A DNA stretch of 64,000 bases from Martelella mediterranea (GCA_003001975.1 PVUG01000005.1:1-64000), one strand, 5' to 3'; positions 1-15,598 are shown, counted from the stretch's first letter. Notes: generated by a model not told the origin, from the letters alone. Numbers and translations are program-made.

Positions 1-347
1 TGACCGGCATCGCGGAGACAACCGCAGCCGCCCTGATTGCCACAATGCCCGAGCTCGGGACGCTGGATCGAAAGAAAGCAGCGGCACTGGCCGGCCTGGC
101 ACCTCATCCAAACGAGAGCGGCAATAAAATCGGCTACCGGAGAATGCGCGGCGGAAGACCGGTCATGCGAACCATCCTGTTCATGCCGGCCATGCAGGCA
201 GCCTGTGGAAGAGGCGAGTTCGCCATCTTCTATAAACGCCTTGTCGAAGCCGGCAAAAAGCCAATCATTGCTATCGCCGCAGTCATGCGAAAAATCGTCG
301 TAACCCTCAATGCAAGGTTCAGAGATCAAATCATCCAACAGAGTTGA
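1..347 (+). CDS. IS110-family transposase, C-terminal part (5' end outside window)
   Basis: The open frame enters at base 3 and ends with TGA at 345-347. The translated part (about 114 residues) is the C-terminal Transposase_20-type region of IS110/IS116/IS902 transposases: it opens with GIAETTAAALIATMPELG, continues with a GLAPHPNESG segment, a conserved GGRPVMRTILFMPA block, and closes with an AxxRKIVVTLNA-like tail. IS110 enzymes are DEDD recombinases acting with a bridge RNA; the catalytic N-terminal half would lie to the left of the window, so it cannot be judged whether the copy is intact. It ends only 33 bp from the stop codon of the convergent peptide-binding protein. No terminal inverted repeat is visible, which fits IS110 biology. 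Confidence 0.85.
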   Translation, partial: TGIAETTAAALIATMPELGTLDRKKAAALAGLAPHPNESGNKIGYRRMRGGRPVMRTILFMPAMQAACGRGEFAIFYKRLVEAGKKPIIAIAAVMRKIVVTLNARFRDQIIQQS

Positions 348-380
348 TGACCCGAAAGAGAGATCACCCTGGGTAACGCA

Positions 381-2198
381 TTACTGCGCGGACGCATCCC
401 ACCAGGTGGGCAGTTGATAGCCGTAGATAGGTGTTTCTGCGGGCGGCACAATATCGCTCCAGTGCGCAACCCACTGGCCTTCGCGGTGATAGAGCGGCAG
501 CATGTAGTGGCCATTGACCAGCAGACGATCGAGCGCGCGCACGGAATCCGTAAAATGCTCCGTCGTGCGTGCTTCCAGCATGTCGTCGATCATGCGGTCG
601 ACATTGTCGCTGGCCACACCGGCGAAATTGAATGTGCCCTCGATATCGCGCGAGCGCGATTCCCAGCGCCAGACCTGTTCCGCGCCCGGAGACAGCGACG
701 ATTTGTAATAGAAGCCCGGGGCGACCAGAACGATCATGTCATAGTCGAAGGTGTTGAGGCGCTTTTGATACTGGGCGTCATCGACCGTGCGGATGCTCAG
801 CCCCACGCCGATCAGGTTTAACGAGTGCTGATAGGCCAGTGCCAGTTTTTCCTGCGCGGCATTGGTCGTCATCAGCTCGAAGGCGAGGTGGTTGCCATCC
901 GGCCCGATCATCCTGCCGTCGCTGATCCTGTACCCGGCCTCGGCCAGAAGCCGCACCGCAGCCCCCAGCACCTTGCGATCGGCGCCGGAACCGTCGGTTA
1001 CCGGCATTTTGTAATCGCCGGCCAGAATTTCGGGATCGATGATGTCGACAGCGTCTTCCAGCAGCTTGCGCTCGGTCTCGGTTGCCGGGTTGCCATAGGC
1101 GCCGAGATCGGAATTCTGCCAGTAGCTTTCGGTGCGGACATAGGCGTTGTCGAACAGCGTGCGGTTCACCCACTGAAAATCGAAGATGTCGGACAGCGCC
1201 TTGCGCACCCGCACGTCCTCGAATTTCGGTCTTCGCGTGTTGAAGACAAACCCCATCATGCCGGTCGGTGTCTGGGGATGAAATTCATCTTTCACCACAC
1301 GGCCTTCATTTGCGGCGGGAAAATCATAGGCGCGGGCCCAGTGGCCGGGATCTTCGTCGATATAGGCATCGACGGCGCCTTTCTTGAAGGCTTCGAACAG
1401 CGTCGAATCCTGAAGATAATAGTCGATCGTCACCTTGTCGTAATTGGCGAAACCGACCATGGAGGGCGTGTCCTTGCCCCAGTAATCATCCCGCCGTTCG
1501 TAAACAATGCGCTGGCCGGGGTCGATAGAGGCGATCTCGTAGGGGCCGGAACCGACCGGCGTGGTCATCGTGGCGGTATCGAAGGTCTCGGGATCGATCG
1601 CATGTTCCGGCAGCACCGGCATCAGGGCGAAGATCAGCGGGGTTTCGCGGTTGGCATCGGCGTTGAAGGTAAAGCGCACGCTGTTGTCGCCGACTTTCTC
1701 CATCTTTTCGACGAGCGCAAGGCGTCGGTTATAGGGCGGGCGGCCCTTGTCCTTCAGCAGGTTGAAGGTGAAGATCACATCATCGGCCGTCACCGGTTCG
1801 CCGTCGGACCATTTCGCATCCGGGTTCATGTTGAACTGGACGAAGGTGCGGTCCTCGTCCCATTCAACGGTTTCGGCGAGCAGACCGTAGAGCGTGAACG
1901 GCTCATCGCGCGAGCGCTGCATCAGCGGTTCGTACACGAGATTGCCGAAAATCTCGTCCCAAAGCCCGCGGGCCGACGAGCGCATGCCCTTCAGCACGAA
2001 TGGATTGAGCGCATCGAAGGAGCCGACCACGCCATAGGTGATCGCGCCGCCCTTCTTGACATCGGGGTTCACGTAGCTGAAATGCTGATAGTCCGGTGCA
2101 AGGGCAGGGTCGCCATGCATGGCGATGCCGTAAAGCGGATCGGCCGCAGCGACGCCCGCCCATGCCGCCGAAACGAGGAGAGGAACAATTAAGCGCAT
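381..2198 (-). CDS. ABC transporter substrate-binding protein, family 5 (YejA-like peptide/opine binding)
   Basis: The 605-residue precursor begins with MRLIVPLLVSAAWAGVAAA, a Sec signal peptide with probable cleavage before DPLYG. I chose the ATG at 2196-2198 because AGGACG lies just upstream and the signal peptide starts there; the longer frame adds 49 unlikely residues. The mature protein has the SBP_bac_5 layout: a HGDPAL...YVNPDVKKGG opening like YejA, WSDGEPVTADDVIFTF near residue 140, and GSGPYEIASIDPGQ. It should bind oligopeptides or similar solutes in the periplasm and hand them to an ABC permease. The permease and ATPase genes that usually sit beside yejA are not downstream; an IS110 fragment is there instead, so the partners must be elsewhere or lost. 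Substrate is not predictable. Confidence 0.9.
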   Translation of the reverse strand: MRLIVPLLVSAAWAGVAAADPLYGIAMHGDPALAPDYQHFSYVNPDVKKGGAITYGVVGSFDALNPFVLKGMRSSARGLWDEIFGNLVYEPLMQRSRDEPFTLYGLLAETVEWDEDRTFVQFNMNPDAKWSDGEPVTADDVIFTFNLLKDKGRPPYNRRLALVEKMEKVGDNSVRFTFNADANRETPLIFALMPVLPEHAIDPETFDTATMTTPVGSGPYEIASIDPGQRIVYERRDDYWGKDTPSMVGFANYDKVTIDYYLQDSTLFEAFKKGAVDAYIDEDPGHWARAYDFPAANEGRVVKDEFHPQTPTGMMGFVFNTRRPKFEDVRVRKALSDIFDFQWVNRTLFDNAYVRTESYWQNSDLGAYGNPATETERKLLEDAVDIIDPEILAGDYKMPVTDGSGADRKVLGAAVRLLAEAGYRISDGRMIGPDGNHLAFELMTTNAAQEKLALAYQHSLNLIGVGLSIRTVDDAQYQKRLNTFDYDMIVLVAPGFYYKSSLSPGAEQVWRWESRSRDIEGTFNFAGVASDNVDRMIDDMLEARTTEHFTDSVRALDRLLVNGHYMLPLYHREGQWVAHWSDIVPPAETPIYGYQLPTWWDASAQ

Positions 2199-2452
2199 TG
2201 ATTCGTCCTGTCGTGATCCTTTGACGGTGGAAACTAGCATGAGGGCCGCCATTGACGAAATACCAGCGCGATTTTGCCTCTCTAGGCAATTTAGACGTTT
2301 TCGGGGGTGGATCATGGCCCTGTGTGACGATATCAGGGGAAACACTGGCGGTTGAGGCCCGAAACAGGGACGGTCTGCCGCATTTCGGTAACATTAGGCA
2401 TGCAGGTTCCAGCACCACTAACCTCATGCAGACGAACCAGGAGAGATTTTTC

Positions 2453-3109
2453 ATGCTTTCACGCGCCAGATTTATGAAGCATGTCGCGGTTTGCGCTTTC
2501 ACGATTGCCGGCATTTCGGCTGGCGGCGCTATGGCTCAGGAACAGCAGCCCGCGCAGCAGCAGCCTGCACAGCAGCAGGGCGGCGGACTGCCCACGCAGG
2601 GCTGGTTCAAGACCTGTAACGACAACGGCCAGGCCGGGGTCTGCATCGTTCAGAATTACGCGCGTGCTGAAAACGGCCAGGTCCTGACCGCTGTCGGGCT
2701 GATCCAGCCGCAGGGCGGCAACGGCCAGGCAATGCTGCAGGTCACCGTGCCCACGTTCAGGGTCATTCCGGCCGGCGTAACCATGCAGATCGACACGTCC
2801 AGCCCGCAGCGCATCGAATACGCGCTTTGCACCAACGAGCAGTGCATTGCCCAGGCGCCGCTGACCGATACGCTGGTCAACGCCATGAAACGCGGCGGCA
2901 ACGTGACTTTCACCTCCGTCAACGTGCGTCAGCAGCCCAATCCGGTCGAAATCACACTGAGCGGCTTCACCGCGGCCTTTGACGGCGATCCCGTCAGCCA
3001 GTCCGATCTCGTTGAAAGCCAGCGCAATCTTGACGAGTCGATCCAGAAGATGGCCGTCGACCGCCGCAAGAAGATCGAGGAAGCGCAGCAGAACGCAACC
3101 GGCAACTGA
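2453..3109 (+). CDS. Invasion-associated locus B (IalB) family periplasmic protein, Gln-rich linker
   Basis: 218 residues with a signal peptide (MLSRARFMKHVAVCAF...GGAMA, cleavage near residue 28), a short low-complexity EQQPAQQQPAQQQ linker, and then the IalB fold. Paired cysteines appear as WFKTCNDNGQAGVC and CTNEQC, typical of this family and probably disulfides. The start at 2453 has AGGAGAG 7-13 bases upstream. IalB was named from Bartonella erythrocyte invasion, but homologues are widespread in free-living Rhizobiales and their biochemical role is unknown, so no virulence role is implied. It is divergent from the peptide-binding protein and ends at a strong bidirectional terminator. A second paralogue lies at 23961-24485. 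Confidence 0.88.
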   Translation: MLSRARFMKHVAVCAFTIAGISAGGAMAQEQQPAQQQPAQQQGGGLPTQGWFKTCNDNGQAGVCIVQNYARAENGQVLTAVGLIQPQGGNGQAMLQVTVPTFRVIPAGVTMQIDTSSPQRIEYALCTNEQCIAQAPLTDTLVNAMKRGGNVTFTSVNVRQQPNPVEITLSGFTAAFDGDPVSQSDLVESQRNLDESIQKMAVDRRKKIEEAQQNATGN

Positions 3110-3132
3110 TCGGTATTCCGAATACTGAACAC

Positions 3133-3170
3133 AAAAAGGCCCGGCCGCTTCAATGCGACCGGGCCTTTTT
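3133..3170. terminator. Bidirectional rho-independent terminator between ialB-like gene and hspQ
   Basis: AAAAAGGCCCGG at 3133-3144 is exactly complementary to CCGGGCCTTTTT at 3159-3170, with further pairing inside. The A tract on one side and T tract on the other let it terminate the two convergent genes in both directions. Confidence 0.9.
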
Positions 3171-3207
3171 TCATATCCGGACCGGCAAACCGCCGATCAT
3201 TGTTCAG

Positions 3208-3537
3208 TCAGTGCGATACCGTATAGCGCGGCGCCAGCTGGCCATTGTCCGTCACCGTGAAAACCTCACCGATCTGCGGATTACGCAGCGGTTCACCGCT
3301 CATATCCGGCTCAAGATTGGCTTCCGACACATAGGCGACATAGCCTTTCTCCTCGTTTTCAGCGACGAGATGGTAGAATGGCTGATCCTTGTCCGGCCGG
3401 ATTTCAGGCGGGATGGAATTGTACCATTCATCCGTACGGGAAAACTCCGCATCGACATCGAATACCACGCCCCGAAAGGGAAGCGTACGGTGGCGCACGA
3501 TATCGCCGATATTGTATTTCGCTTCGCGTATTTTCAT
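3208..3537 (-). CDS. hspQ: HspQ / YccV-like hemimethylated-DNA-binding protein
   Basis: 109 residues, usual for the family (about 105). It begins MKIREAKYNIGDIVRHRTLPFRGVVFDVD and includes WYNSIPPEIRPDKDQPFYHL, the conserved YccV-like core. In Escherichia coli this protein is a heat-shock factor that binds hemimethylated DNA and was later described as a specificity-enhancing factor for Lon protease. The ATG at 3535-3537 is preferred because AAGGAA lies six bases upstream; the ATG two codons earlier touches the ribosome site. It sits downstream of glnB-glnA on the same strand but is separated from them by the glnA terminator, so it is probably a separate unit. Confidence 0.9.
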   Translation of the reverse strand: MKIREAKYNIGDIVRHRTLPFRGVVFDVDAEFSRTDEWYNSIPPEIRPDKDQPFYHLVAENEEKGYVAYVSEANLEPDMSGEPLRNPQIGEVFTVTDNGQLAPRYTVSH

Positions 3538-3627
3538 GAGCATTTCCTTTCGGACATTATATGGAACTGCACCGGTGCGACTGCAAGGGCTGTATCGACT
3601 TCGCCGCAAAACCCGTTGAAACCCATG

Positions 3628-3656
3628 AAAAAACCGGCCGCCCGAGGGCGACCGGT
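3628..3656 (-). terminator. Rho-independent terminator after glnA
   Basis: On the minus strand an ACCGG-x-CGCCC arm pairs with GGGCG-x-CCGGT across one mismatch and is followed by TTTTTT, directly downstream of the glnA stop at 3690. Confidence 0.88.
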
Positions 3657-3689
3657 CATCAGGTCGAAAAGACCCGATACGATCCGGAA

Positions 3690-5099
3690 TCAGACCGAGT
3701 AGTACATGTCGAACTCGACCGGGTGCGGCGACATTTCGAAGCGCAGCACTTCTTCCATCTTCAGTTCGATGTAGGCGTCGAGCTGGTCGTCGTCGAACAC
3801 GCCGCCGGCGGTCAGGAACTCGCGGTCCTTGTCGAGGCTCTCGAGCGCTTCACGCAGCGAGGTCGAAACGGTCGGGATTTCCTTCAGCTCTTCGGCCGGC
3901 AGGTCGTAGAGGTCCTTGTCCATGGCATCGCCGGGGTGCAGCTTGTTCTTGATGCCGTCGAGGCCGGCCATCATCAGTGCTGCGAAGGCGAGGTAGGGGT
4001 TGGCGCCCGGATCGGGGAAACGGACTTCAACGCGCTTGGCCTTCGGCGAGGAGCCGAACGGAATACGGCAGGATGCCGAACGGTTGCGGGCGGAATAGGC
4101 CAGCAGAACCGGAGCCTCAAAGCCCGGAACCAGACGCTTGTAGGAGTTGGTCAGCGGGTTGGTGAAGGCGTTGATGGCCTTGGCGTGCTTGATGATGCCG
4201 CCGATGTAGTACAGGCAGGTTTCCGACAGACCGGCATATTCATCACCGGCAAAGGTCGGCTTGCCGTCCTTCCAGATCGACTGGTGAACGTGCATGCCCG
4301 AGCCGTTGTCGCCGTAAACCGGCTTCGGCATGAAGGTTGCGGTCTTGCCATAGGCATGGGCAACCTGGTGAACGCCGTACTTGTAGATCTGGGTCTTGTC
4401 GGCCATGCGCGTCAGCGTGTCGAACACCATGCAGAGTTCGTGCTGGGCGGATGCCACTTCGTGGTGATGCTTTTCAACGGTGATGCCCATTTCGGCGAGA
4501 ACCGTCAGCATTTCCGAGCGCATGTCCTGAACGCTGTCGACCGGGGGAACCGGGAAGTAACCGCCCTTGGTGCGGGGACGGTGGCCCATATTGCCGGTTT
4601 CATATTCGGTGAAGGCGTTCGACGGCAGTTCGGTGCTGTCGAGCTGGAAACCGGTGTTGTAGGGCTCGGCGGAGAAGCGAACGTCGTCGAAGACGAAGAA
4701 TTCGGGCTCGGGACCGAAGAAGGTGGTGTCGCCGATACCGGTCGACTTCAGGTAGGCTTCGGCCTTCTTGGCCGTGCCGCGCGGGTCGCGGTTATAGGCT
4801 TCGCCGGACAGCGGCTCGAGAACGTCGCAGAAAACAGCCATGGTGGACTGTGCGAAGAAGGGGTCCATGTGGGCCGTCGCGGTGTCGGGCATGAGAACCA
4901 TGTCGGACTCGTTGATGGCTTTCCAGCCGGCAATCGACGAACCGTCGAACATGATGCCGTCGGCGAACATGTCTTCATCGACAGCCGAAACGTCCATCGT
5001 CACGTGCTGCAGCTTACCCTTGGGATCGGTAAACCGCAGATCGACGAACTTGACGTCGTTGTCTTTGATTTGTTTCATAATTTCAGCAGCTGTCGTCAT
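3690..5099 (-). CDS. glnA: Type I glutamine synthetase
   Basis: 469 residues, full length for GSI-beta. It condenses glutamate and ammonia with ATP to form glutamine as a dodecamer in the cytoplasm. Visible signatures are [17 protein letters not shown] near residue 50 (latch and DGSS), the [12 protein letters not shown] metal/ATP segment, [10 protein letters not shown], and [17 protein letters not shown]. The adenylylation site is present as Tyr398 in MDKDLYDLP, so activity should be controlled by GlnE. glnB lies 73 bp upstream on the same strand, giving the standard rhizobial glnB-glnA operon; expression should follow the sigma-54-type promoter ahead of glnB. A terminator follows. Confidence 0.98.
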   Translation of the reverse strand: MTTAAEIMKQIKDNDVKFVDLRFTDPKGKLQHVTMDVSAVDEDMFADGIMFDGSSIAGWKAINESDMVLMPDTATAHMDPFFAQSTMAVFCDVLEPLSGEAYNRDPRGTAKKAEAYLKSTGIGDTTFFGPEPEFFVFDDVRFSAEPYNTGFQLDSTELPSNAFTEYETGNMGHRPRTKGGYFPVPPVDSVQDMRSEMLTVLAEMGITVEKHHHEVASAQHELCMVFDTLTRMADKTQIYKYGVHQVAHAYGKTATFMPKPVYGDNGSGMHVHQSIWKDGKPTFAGDEYAGLSETCLYYIGGIIKHAKAINAFTNPLTNSYKRLVPGFEAPVLLAYSARNRSASCRIPFGSSPKAKRVEVRFPDPGANPYLAFAALMMAGLDGIKNKLHPGDAMDKDLYDLPAEELKEIPTVSTSLREALESLDKDREFLTAGGVFDDDQLDAYIELKMEEVLRFEMSPHPVEFDMYYSV

Positions 5100-5172
5100 T
5101 TAACGTTTTCCTTGCATAAGAAGATGACGATAGGGATTCCCCGACTTTTCGGACGAAAAGAGGAGGGATGGA

Positions 5173-5865
<693 letters not shown>

Positions 5866-7332
5866 ATGCTGCTTCTGACACCGGAAGAGATGGGCAACGC
5901 CGACAGGTTGGCGGCGGAAAGCGGGATCGACAGCTATGGACTGATGATCAAGGCTGGCCACGCCGTTTCGGCCGCGTTTCTGCGACTGTTTCCCGGCGCC
6001 TCGCGGGCAACGGTTTTCTGCGGGCCGGGCAATAATGGCGGCGACGGCTATGTTGCTGCCGAGGCCCTGAAGGCGGCCGGTGTGCCGGTGGCGATCTTTC
6101 ATCTTGGCGATCCCGAAAAGCTTGCGGGCGATGCCCGTCGCGCCCGGGCCGATTGCGCCATCGAAAGCCGGCCGATAGCGGACTATCGGCCTTATCCCGG
6201 TGAGGTGGCTATCGATGCGCTGTTTGGTGCGGGTTTGCAGCGCCCCCTGTCAGGCGATCTCTGTGAAATCATCGAAGCCGTCACCGATGCCGCCGTTCCC
6301 GTGATTGCGGTCGATCTGCCCTCAGGCGTCAGTGGGCTTACCGGTCAGGTGCTGGGCGGCGCGTTTCGGGCCGCGCATACCGTCACCTTCATGCGGGCCA
6401 AACCCGGTCATTATCTTCTGCCGGGGCGGGCACATTGCGGCAGTCTGGAGGTGTTCGATATCGGCATCCCGCAACGCATTCTGGCAGAGGCGGGCGGGGC
6501 ACATCACCTGAACACGCCGGCGCTTTTCAAGGCCAGCCTGCCGGCGCTTTCAGCATCTTCCCACAAGTTTCGGCGGGGCCATCTCGGGGTGTTCAGCGGC
6601 GGCCCTTCGGCCACCGGGGCCGCACGGCTTTCGGCGATGGCCGGGCTCAGGGCCGGCGCCGGACTGGTTACGCTGGCCGTACCCTCCAATGCGGCACTTG
6701 TGGCCGCAACCCATCTCACCGCCGTCATGATGAAACCGGTTTCCGACGTGGCTGCCCTTGAAGACTGGCTTGCCGACAAGCGCTTGTCCGCCTTTGTGCT
6801 GGGGCCCGGTTTCGGCGTCGGGGAAAAGGCGCGCACCTTCGTTGAAGCCCTTGCGGCACGGCCGCTGGTGCTCGATGCCGACGGCATCACATCCTTTGCC
6901 GAAGCGCCCGAACAACTGTTTGGCCTTCTGGCCGGGGCGGAGCCGCATTGCGTTTTGACGCCGCATGAGGGCGAATTCGCGCGGCTCTTTCCCGATATCG
7001 CGGAGGACGACACCCTCGGAAAGCCGGAAAAGGCAAGCCGCGCGGCCAGACGCGCCAATGCCGTCGTGCTCTACAAGGGCGCCGATACCGTGATCGCCGC
7101 GCCCGATGGCCGGATCGCGATCAATGCCGATGCGCCGCCATGGCTGGCGACCGCCGGTTCGGGCGACGTGCTTGCCGGCATTATCGGCGGGCTTCTGGCG
7201 CAGGGCATGCCGGCCTTCGAAGCGGCTGCAGCCGGTGCCTGGCTTCACGGAGATGCCGCAAATCGGGCAGGCGAGGGGCTGACGGCCGAGGACCTGCCCG
7301 ACCACCTGCCGCGCTTCAGCGCGATCAACTGA
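5866..7332 (+). CDS. nnr: Bifunctional NAD(P)H-hydrate epimerase / ADP-dependent NAD(P)H-hydrate dehydratase
   Basis: 488 residues. The N-terminal YjeF_N domain (about 1-215) carries VFCGPGNNGGDGYVAA near residues 50-64 and DALFGAGLQRPL; it epimerises R- and S-NAD(P)HX. The C-terminal carbohydrate-kinase-like domain carries GPGFGVG, DADGITSF, LTPHEGEFARLF and ATAGSGDVLAGIIGGLL; it dehydrates S-NAD(P)HX back to NAD(P)H using ADP. The ATG at 5866 has GGAGG eight bases upstream. The stop overlaps the end of the convergent DUF72 gene by eight bases. This fused repair enzyme is a housekeeping function. Confidence 0.95.
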   Translation: MLLLTPEEMGNADRLAAESGIDSYGLMIKAGHAVSAAFLRLFPGASRATVFCGPGNNGGDGYVAAEALKAAGVPVAIFHLGDPEKLAGDARRARADCAIESRPIADYRPYPGEVAIDALFGAGLQRPLSGDLCEIIEAVTDAAVPVIAVDLPSGVSGLTGQVLGGAFRAAHTVTFMRAKPGHYLLPGRAHCGSLEVFDIGIPQRILAEAGGAHHLNTPALFKASLPALSASSHKFRRGHLGVFSGGPSATGAARLSAMAGLRAGAGLVTLAVPSNAALVAATHLTAVMMKPVSDVAALEDWLADKRLSAFVLGPGFGVGEKARTFVEALAARPLVLDADGITSFAEAPEQLFGLLAGAEPHCVLTPHEGEFARLFPDIAEDDTLGKPEKASRAARRANAVVLYKGADTVIAAPDGRIAINADAPPWLATAGSGDVLAGIIGGLLAQGMPAFEAAAAGAWLHGDAANRAGEGLTAEDLPDHLPRFSAIN

Positions 7333-8122
7333 ATTTCTGTTGCAAGGCCATGGCGCCGGCTGGCGCACGGACCTTGCCATTGGTGATGAAGAAGGCATAG
7401 ACGTCGCGCGACGTCTTCTTCTGCGCAGTGTCATCGAGGCGCGGCAGGTCGTCCGGCGTGCCGCCTTCGGCCCAGGAACGCAGGCGCCCGGCCCAGACAT
7501 CCATATCCGCATCACGATAGCAGTGCGGATTCTCATCCGCGCCCTTCTGCAGGCGGGTATAGACGAAATCGCCGGTAACATCGGCAATCATCGGATATTC
7601 CGGATGATCCGCACAGACGATCGTTGCGCCATAGCGGCGCACCAGCCCGACAAAATCCGGCGTCAGAAAGGAAGGGTGCCGGACTTCAATTGCGTGAGAA
7701 AGCTTAATGCCGTCACGTGTTTGCGGCAGCAACCTCAGAAAGTCCTCAAAGTCGTCCGGCTCGAACTTCTTTGTCGGCATGAACTGCCACAGGATCGGCC
7801 CGAGCCTGTCGCCCAGTTCGGTGATGCCCTGACCGAGAAACTTTTCTATCGAACCTTCCGCCTCCGCCAGCTTCTTGCGGTTGGTGCAGTAGCGGCTGGC
7901 CTTCAGGGAGAACACGAAACCATCCGGCACGCTTGCCGCCCACTTGGCGAAAGTGGCGGGTTTCTGTGAGGAATAATAGGTACCGTTCACCTCGATGACC
8001 TGAAGCTTGCCGGCGGCATATTCCAGCTGCCGGGTTTTCGGCAGTTTGTCGGGATAAAAGGATTCATTCCACGGATCGAAGGTCCATCCGCCGATTCCAA
8101 CCCGGATTTTGCCTGCTGTCAC
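7325..8122 (-). CDS. DUF72 (YecE-like) family protein
   Basis: 265 residues with the DUF72 pattern: VGIGGWTFDPWNESFYPDKLP at the N-terminus, NGTYYSSQKPATFAKWA, FSLKASRYCTN near residue 95, and SHAIEVRHPSF in the middle. DUF72 proteins are predicted TIM-barrel folds; no reaction is established. The gene starts 12 bases after the uvrA stop on the same strand, so it is probably co-transcribed with uvrA and may come under the same LexA control, but a repair role is only inferred from this position. It overlaps nnr tail to tail. Confidence 0.85.
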   Translation of the reverse strand: MTAGKIRVGIGGWTFDPWNESFYPDKLPKTRQLEYAAGKLQVIEVNGTYYSSQKPATFAKWAASVPDGFVFSLKASRYCTNRKKLAEAEGSIEKFLGQGITELGDRLGPILWQFMPTKKFEPDDFEDFLRLLPQTRDGIKLSHAIEVRHPSFLTPDFVGLVRRYGATIVCADHPEYPMIADVTGDFVYTRLQKGADENPHCYRDADMDVWAGRLRSWAEGGTPDDLPRLDDTAQKKTSRDVYAFFITNGKVRAPAGAMALQQKFS

Positions 8123-8133
8123 TGCCGCTTCTC

Positions 8134-11055
<2,922 letters not shown>

Positions 11056-11085
11056 GGCTTTCGGCTTCTCGGCAAGGGAAAATCG

Positions 11086-11100
11086 GTTCTTATGTAGTTC
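11086..11100 (-). promoter_or_regulatory. LexA (SOS) box upstream of uvrA
   Basis: GTTC at 11086-11089 and GTTC at 11097-11100 are separated by seven bases, exactly the GTTC-N7-GTTC direct-repeat operator known for alphaproteobacterial LexA. It lies 31-45 bases upstream of the uvrA start codon. Confidence 0.8.
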
Positions 11101-11153
11101 GCAGGAACTGGCTGTCGAGGTTTTAATGAATTACGGCGCGGGAAATGAATCGG

Positions 11154-11181
11154 TTGACGGGATCATAGCAGCGATATAGAA
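11154..11181 (+). promoter_or_regulatory. Probable sigma-70-type promoter of ssb
   Basis: TTGACG (11154-11159) and TATAGA/ATAGAA (11175-11181) are separated by 15-16 bases. The -10 element runs into the second LexA box, so LexA binding would block RNA polymerase. The leader to the ssb start is about 115 bases. Confidence 0.5.
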
Positions 11182-11193
11182 CAAATAAAGAAC
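11179..11193 (+). promoter_or_regulatory. LexA (SOS) box at the ssb promoter
   Basis: GAAC (11179-11182), seven bases, GAAC (11190-11193): the reverse complement of GTTC-N7-GTTC. It overlaps the proposed ssb -10 element and transcription start. Confidence 0.78.
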
Positions 11194-11301
11194 ATTTTAA
11201 TTGTGGATTTCATGCCCGCGATTGGTCGTCACGCGGCGGATCGTCTATGCTGGCCCGAAATTCTTACAAGAGCCGCTTTCGCGGCCAAAGCAGGTGGTTT
11301 C

Positions 11302-11814
11302 ATGGCAGGTAGTGTAAACAAGGTCATCCTCGTCGGCAATCTCGGTGCTGATCCGGAAATCCGGCGGACCCAGGACGGCAGGCCGATTGCCAATCTGCGG
11401 GTGGCGACATCGGAAAGCTGGCGCGACCGCAATTCCGGCGAGCGCAAGGAGCGCACGGAATGGCATCGGGTCGTGATCTTCAGCGAAGGCCTGTGCAAGG
11501 TCGCCGAGCAGTTTTTGCGCAAGGGGTCCAAGGTGTATATCGAGGGCCAGCTGCAGACCCGCAAATGGACCGACCAGAGCGGTCAGGACCGTTATTCGAC
11601 CGAGATCGTTCTGCAGGGCTTCAATTCCACGCTGACCATGCTCGACGGGCGCGGCGAAGGCGGCGGCCAGGGTGGCGGCGGCAACTTCGGCGGTGGTCAG
11701 GGCGGCGGCTATGACGATTACGGCTCCCAGCCGGCGTCCGGTGGTGGCGGTAGCCGCAGCGGCGGTGGCGGCGGCGGTTTCTCGCAGGATCTGGACGACG
11801 ACATTCCGTTTTGA
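11302..11814 (+). CDS. ssb: Single-stranded DNA-binding protein
   Basis: 170 residues. The OB fold occupies about 1-115 ([20 protein letters not shown], then [21 protein letters not shown]). It is followed by a long glycine-rich linker and the acidic DLDDDIPF tip that recruits repair and replication partners. The ATG at 11302 has AGGTGG upstream and matches homologues; a longer in-frame start at 11203 would add 33 unrelated residues. It coats single-stranded DNA in replication, recombination and repair. Divergent from uvrA, with a LexA box over its promoter, so likely SOS-induced. Confidence 0.97.
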   Translation: MAGSVNKVILVGNLGADPEIRRTQDGRPIANLRVATSESWRDRNSGERKERTEWHRVVIFSEGLCKVAEQFLRKGSKVYIEGQLQTRKWTDQSGQDRYSTEIVLQGFNSTLTMLDGRGEGGGQGGGGNFGGGQGGGYDDYGSQPASGGGGSRSGGGGGGFSQDLDDDIPF

Positions 11815-11895
11815 TCTCTGGAAGACGGAAGGTCCTCAACGCATGGAGCGGAAGGGGGGAGCTTCCCGACTGCCGCACGTTCGGTGCCTTGAACC

Positions 11896-11921
11896 GGCGC
11901 GTCCCCTGATCGGGCCGCGCC
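11896..11921. terminator. GC-rich hairpin between convergent ssb and marC genes
   Basis: GGCGCG (11896-11901) pairs with CGCGCC (11916-11921), with an inner CCC/GGG pairing. No T tract follows on either strand, so termination is only likely from position between convergent genes. Confidence 0.4.
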
Positions 11922-11930
11922 GCAATAGTT

Positions 11931-12575
11931 TCATGTTGCAGCGGCTGTCAGGTTGAAGGCGGTCTGCATGCCGTCGATGACGAACTGCACGGCCAGTGCC
12001 GTCAGCATCATCCCCAGTATGCGGGTCAGGATATTGCGGCCGGTTTCGCCCAGAAACCGGTCGATCAGGCCGGCCGTCAGCATGGCGCCCAGCACCACCA
12101 GCGAGGCGATGAGGATCACGAAAACCAGCGCCAGCTTGTCCAGCACCGTTTCCATCTTCGAACCCAGCAGGATGGTGGCCGAGATCGCGCCGGGGCCGGC
12201 AATCAGCGGCATGGCCAGCGGAAATGCGGCAAGATGGGCGATATTGTCCTTGGTGATCGCGGTTTCGGTGGTCTTTTCCTTGCGCTCCTGACGCTTCTCG
12301 AAAATCATCTCGCAACCGATCCAGAACAGCAGGATGCCGCCGGCAATCCTGAAGGCGCTCATCGAAATGCCGAGCGCGCCAAGAATACGGTCGCCGATGA
12401 GCGCGAAGGCAACGAGCAGGCAGAACGAAATCAGCGCGCCGCGCACAGCAACCCGGCGGCGCTGGCCGCGGGTCATGCCCACCGTCAGCGCCAGGAAGAT
12501 CGGCACCATGCCGGGCGGGTCCATCGTCACCATCAAGGTGGTGAAACCGCTCAGAAGTGTTCCCACTTCATTCAT
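11931..12575 (-). CDS. MarC family integral membrane protein
   Basis: 214 residues with about six hydrophobic helices. Family hallmarks are the N-terminal TTLMVTMDPPGMVPIFLALT, the RIAGGILLFWIGCEMIF segment, and AFPLAMPLIAGPGAISATIL. MarC (UPF0056) proteins are inner-membrane proteins; the original link to multiple antibiotic resistance was withdrawn, and the transported substrate is unknown. It is convergent with ssb and divergent from gyrA, a position not suggesting any special role. Confidence 0.9.
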   Translation of the reverse strand: MNEVGTLLSGFTTLMVTMDPPGMVPIFLALTVGMTRGQRRRVAVRGALISFCLLVAFALIGDRILGALGISMSAFRIAGGILLFWIGCEMIFEKRQERKEKTTETAITKDNIAHLAAFPLAMPLIAGPGAISATILLGSKMETVLDKLALVFVILIASLVVLGAMLTAGLIDRFLGETGRNILTRILGMMLTALAVQFVIDGMQTAFNLTAAAT

Positions 12576-12808
12576 CGATTTTTCCCGGTTCTGCTGGTTT
12601 CAAAAACATCGGGAACGCCAATATTCATTTAAAATCCGGGGCGTTGCGCCTTCTGTTTTGCCACCCTGCCACAACTATGCCGTCAAATACGAATTAATTT
12701 TGTTTAAAGCCTTGTCTCCCGCCGCCAGACGGCCTGCAAAATTGGCGTTCGGGACCGGATTCGGCTATAAACACGCGATATGATTCTAGCTTGAGATCGT
12801 GATTCATT

Positions 12809-15598
<2,790 letters not shown>

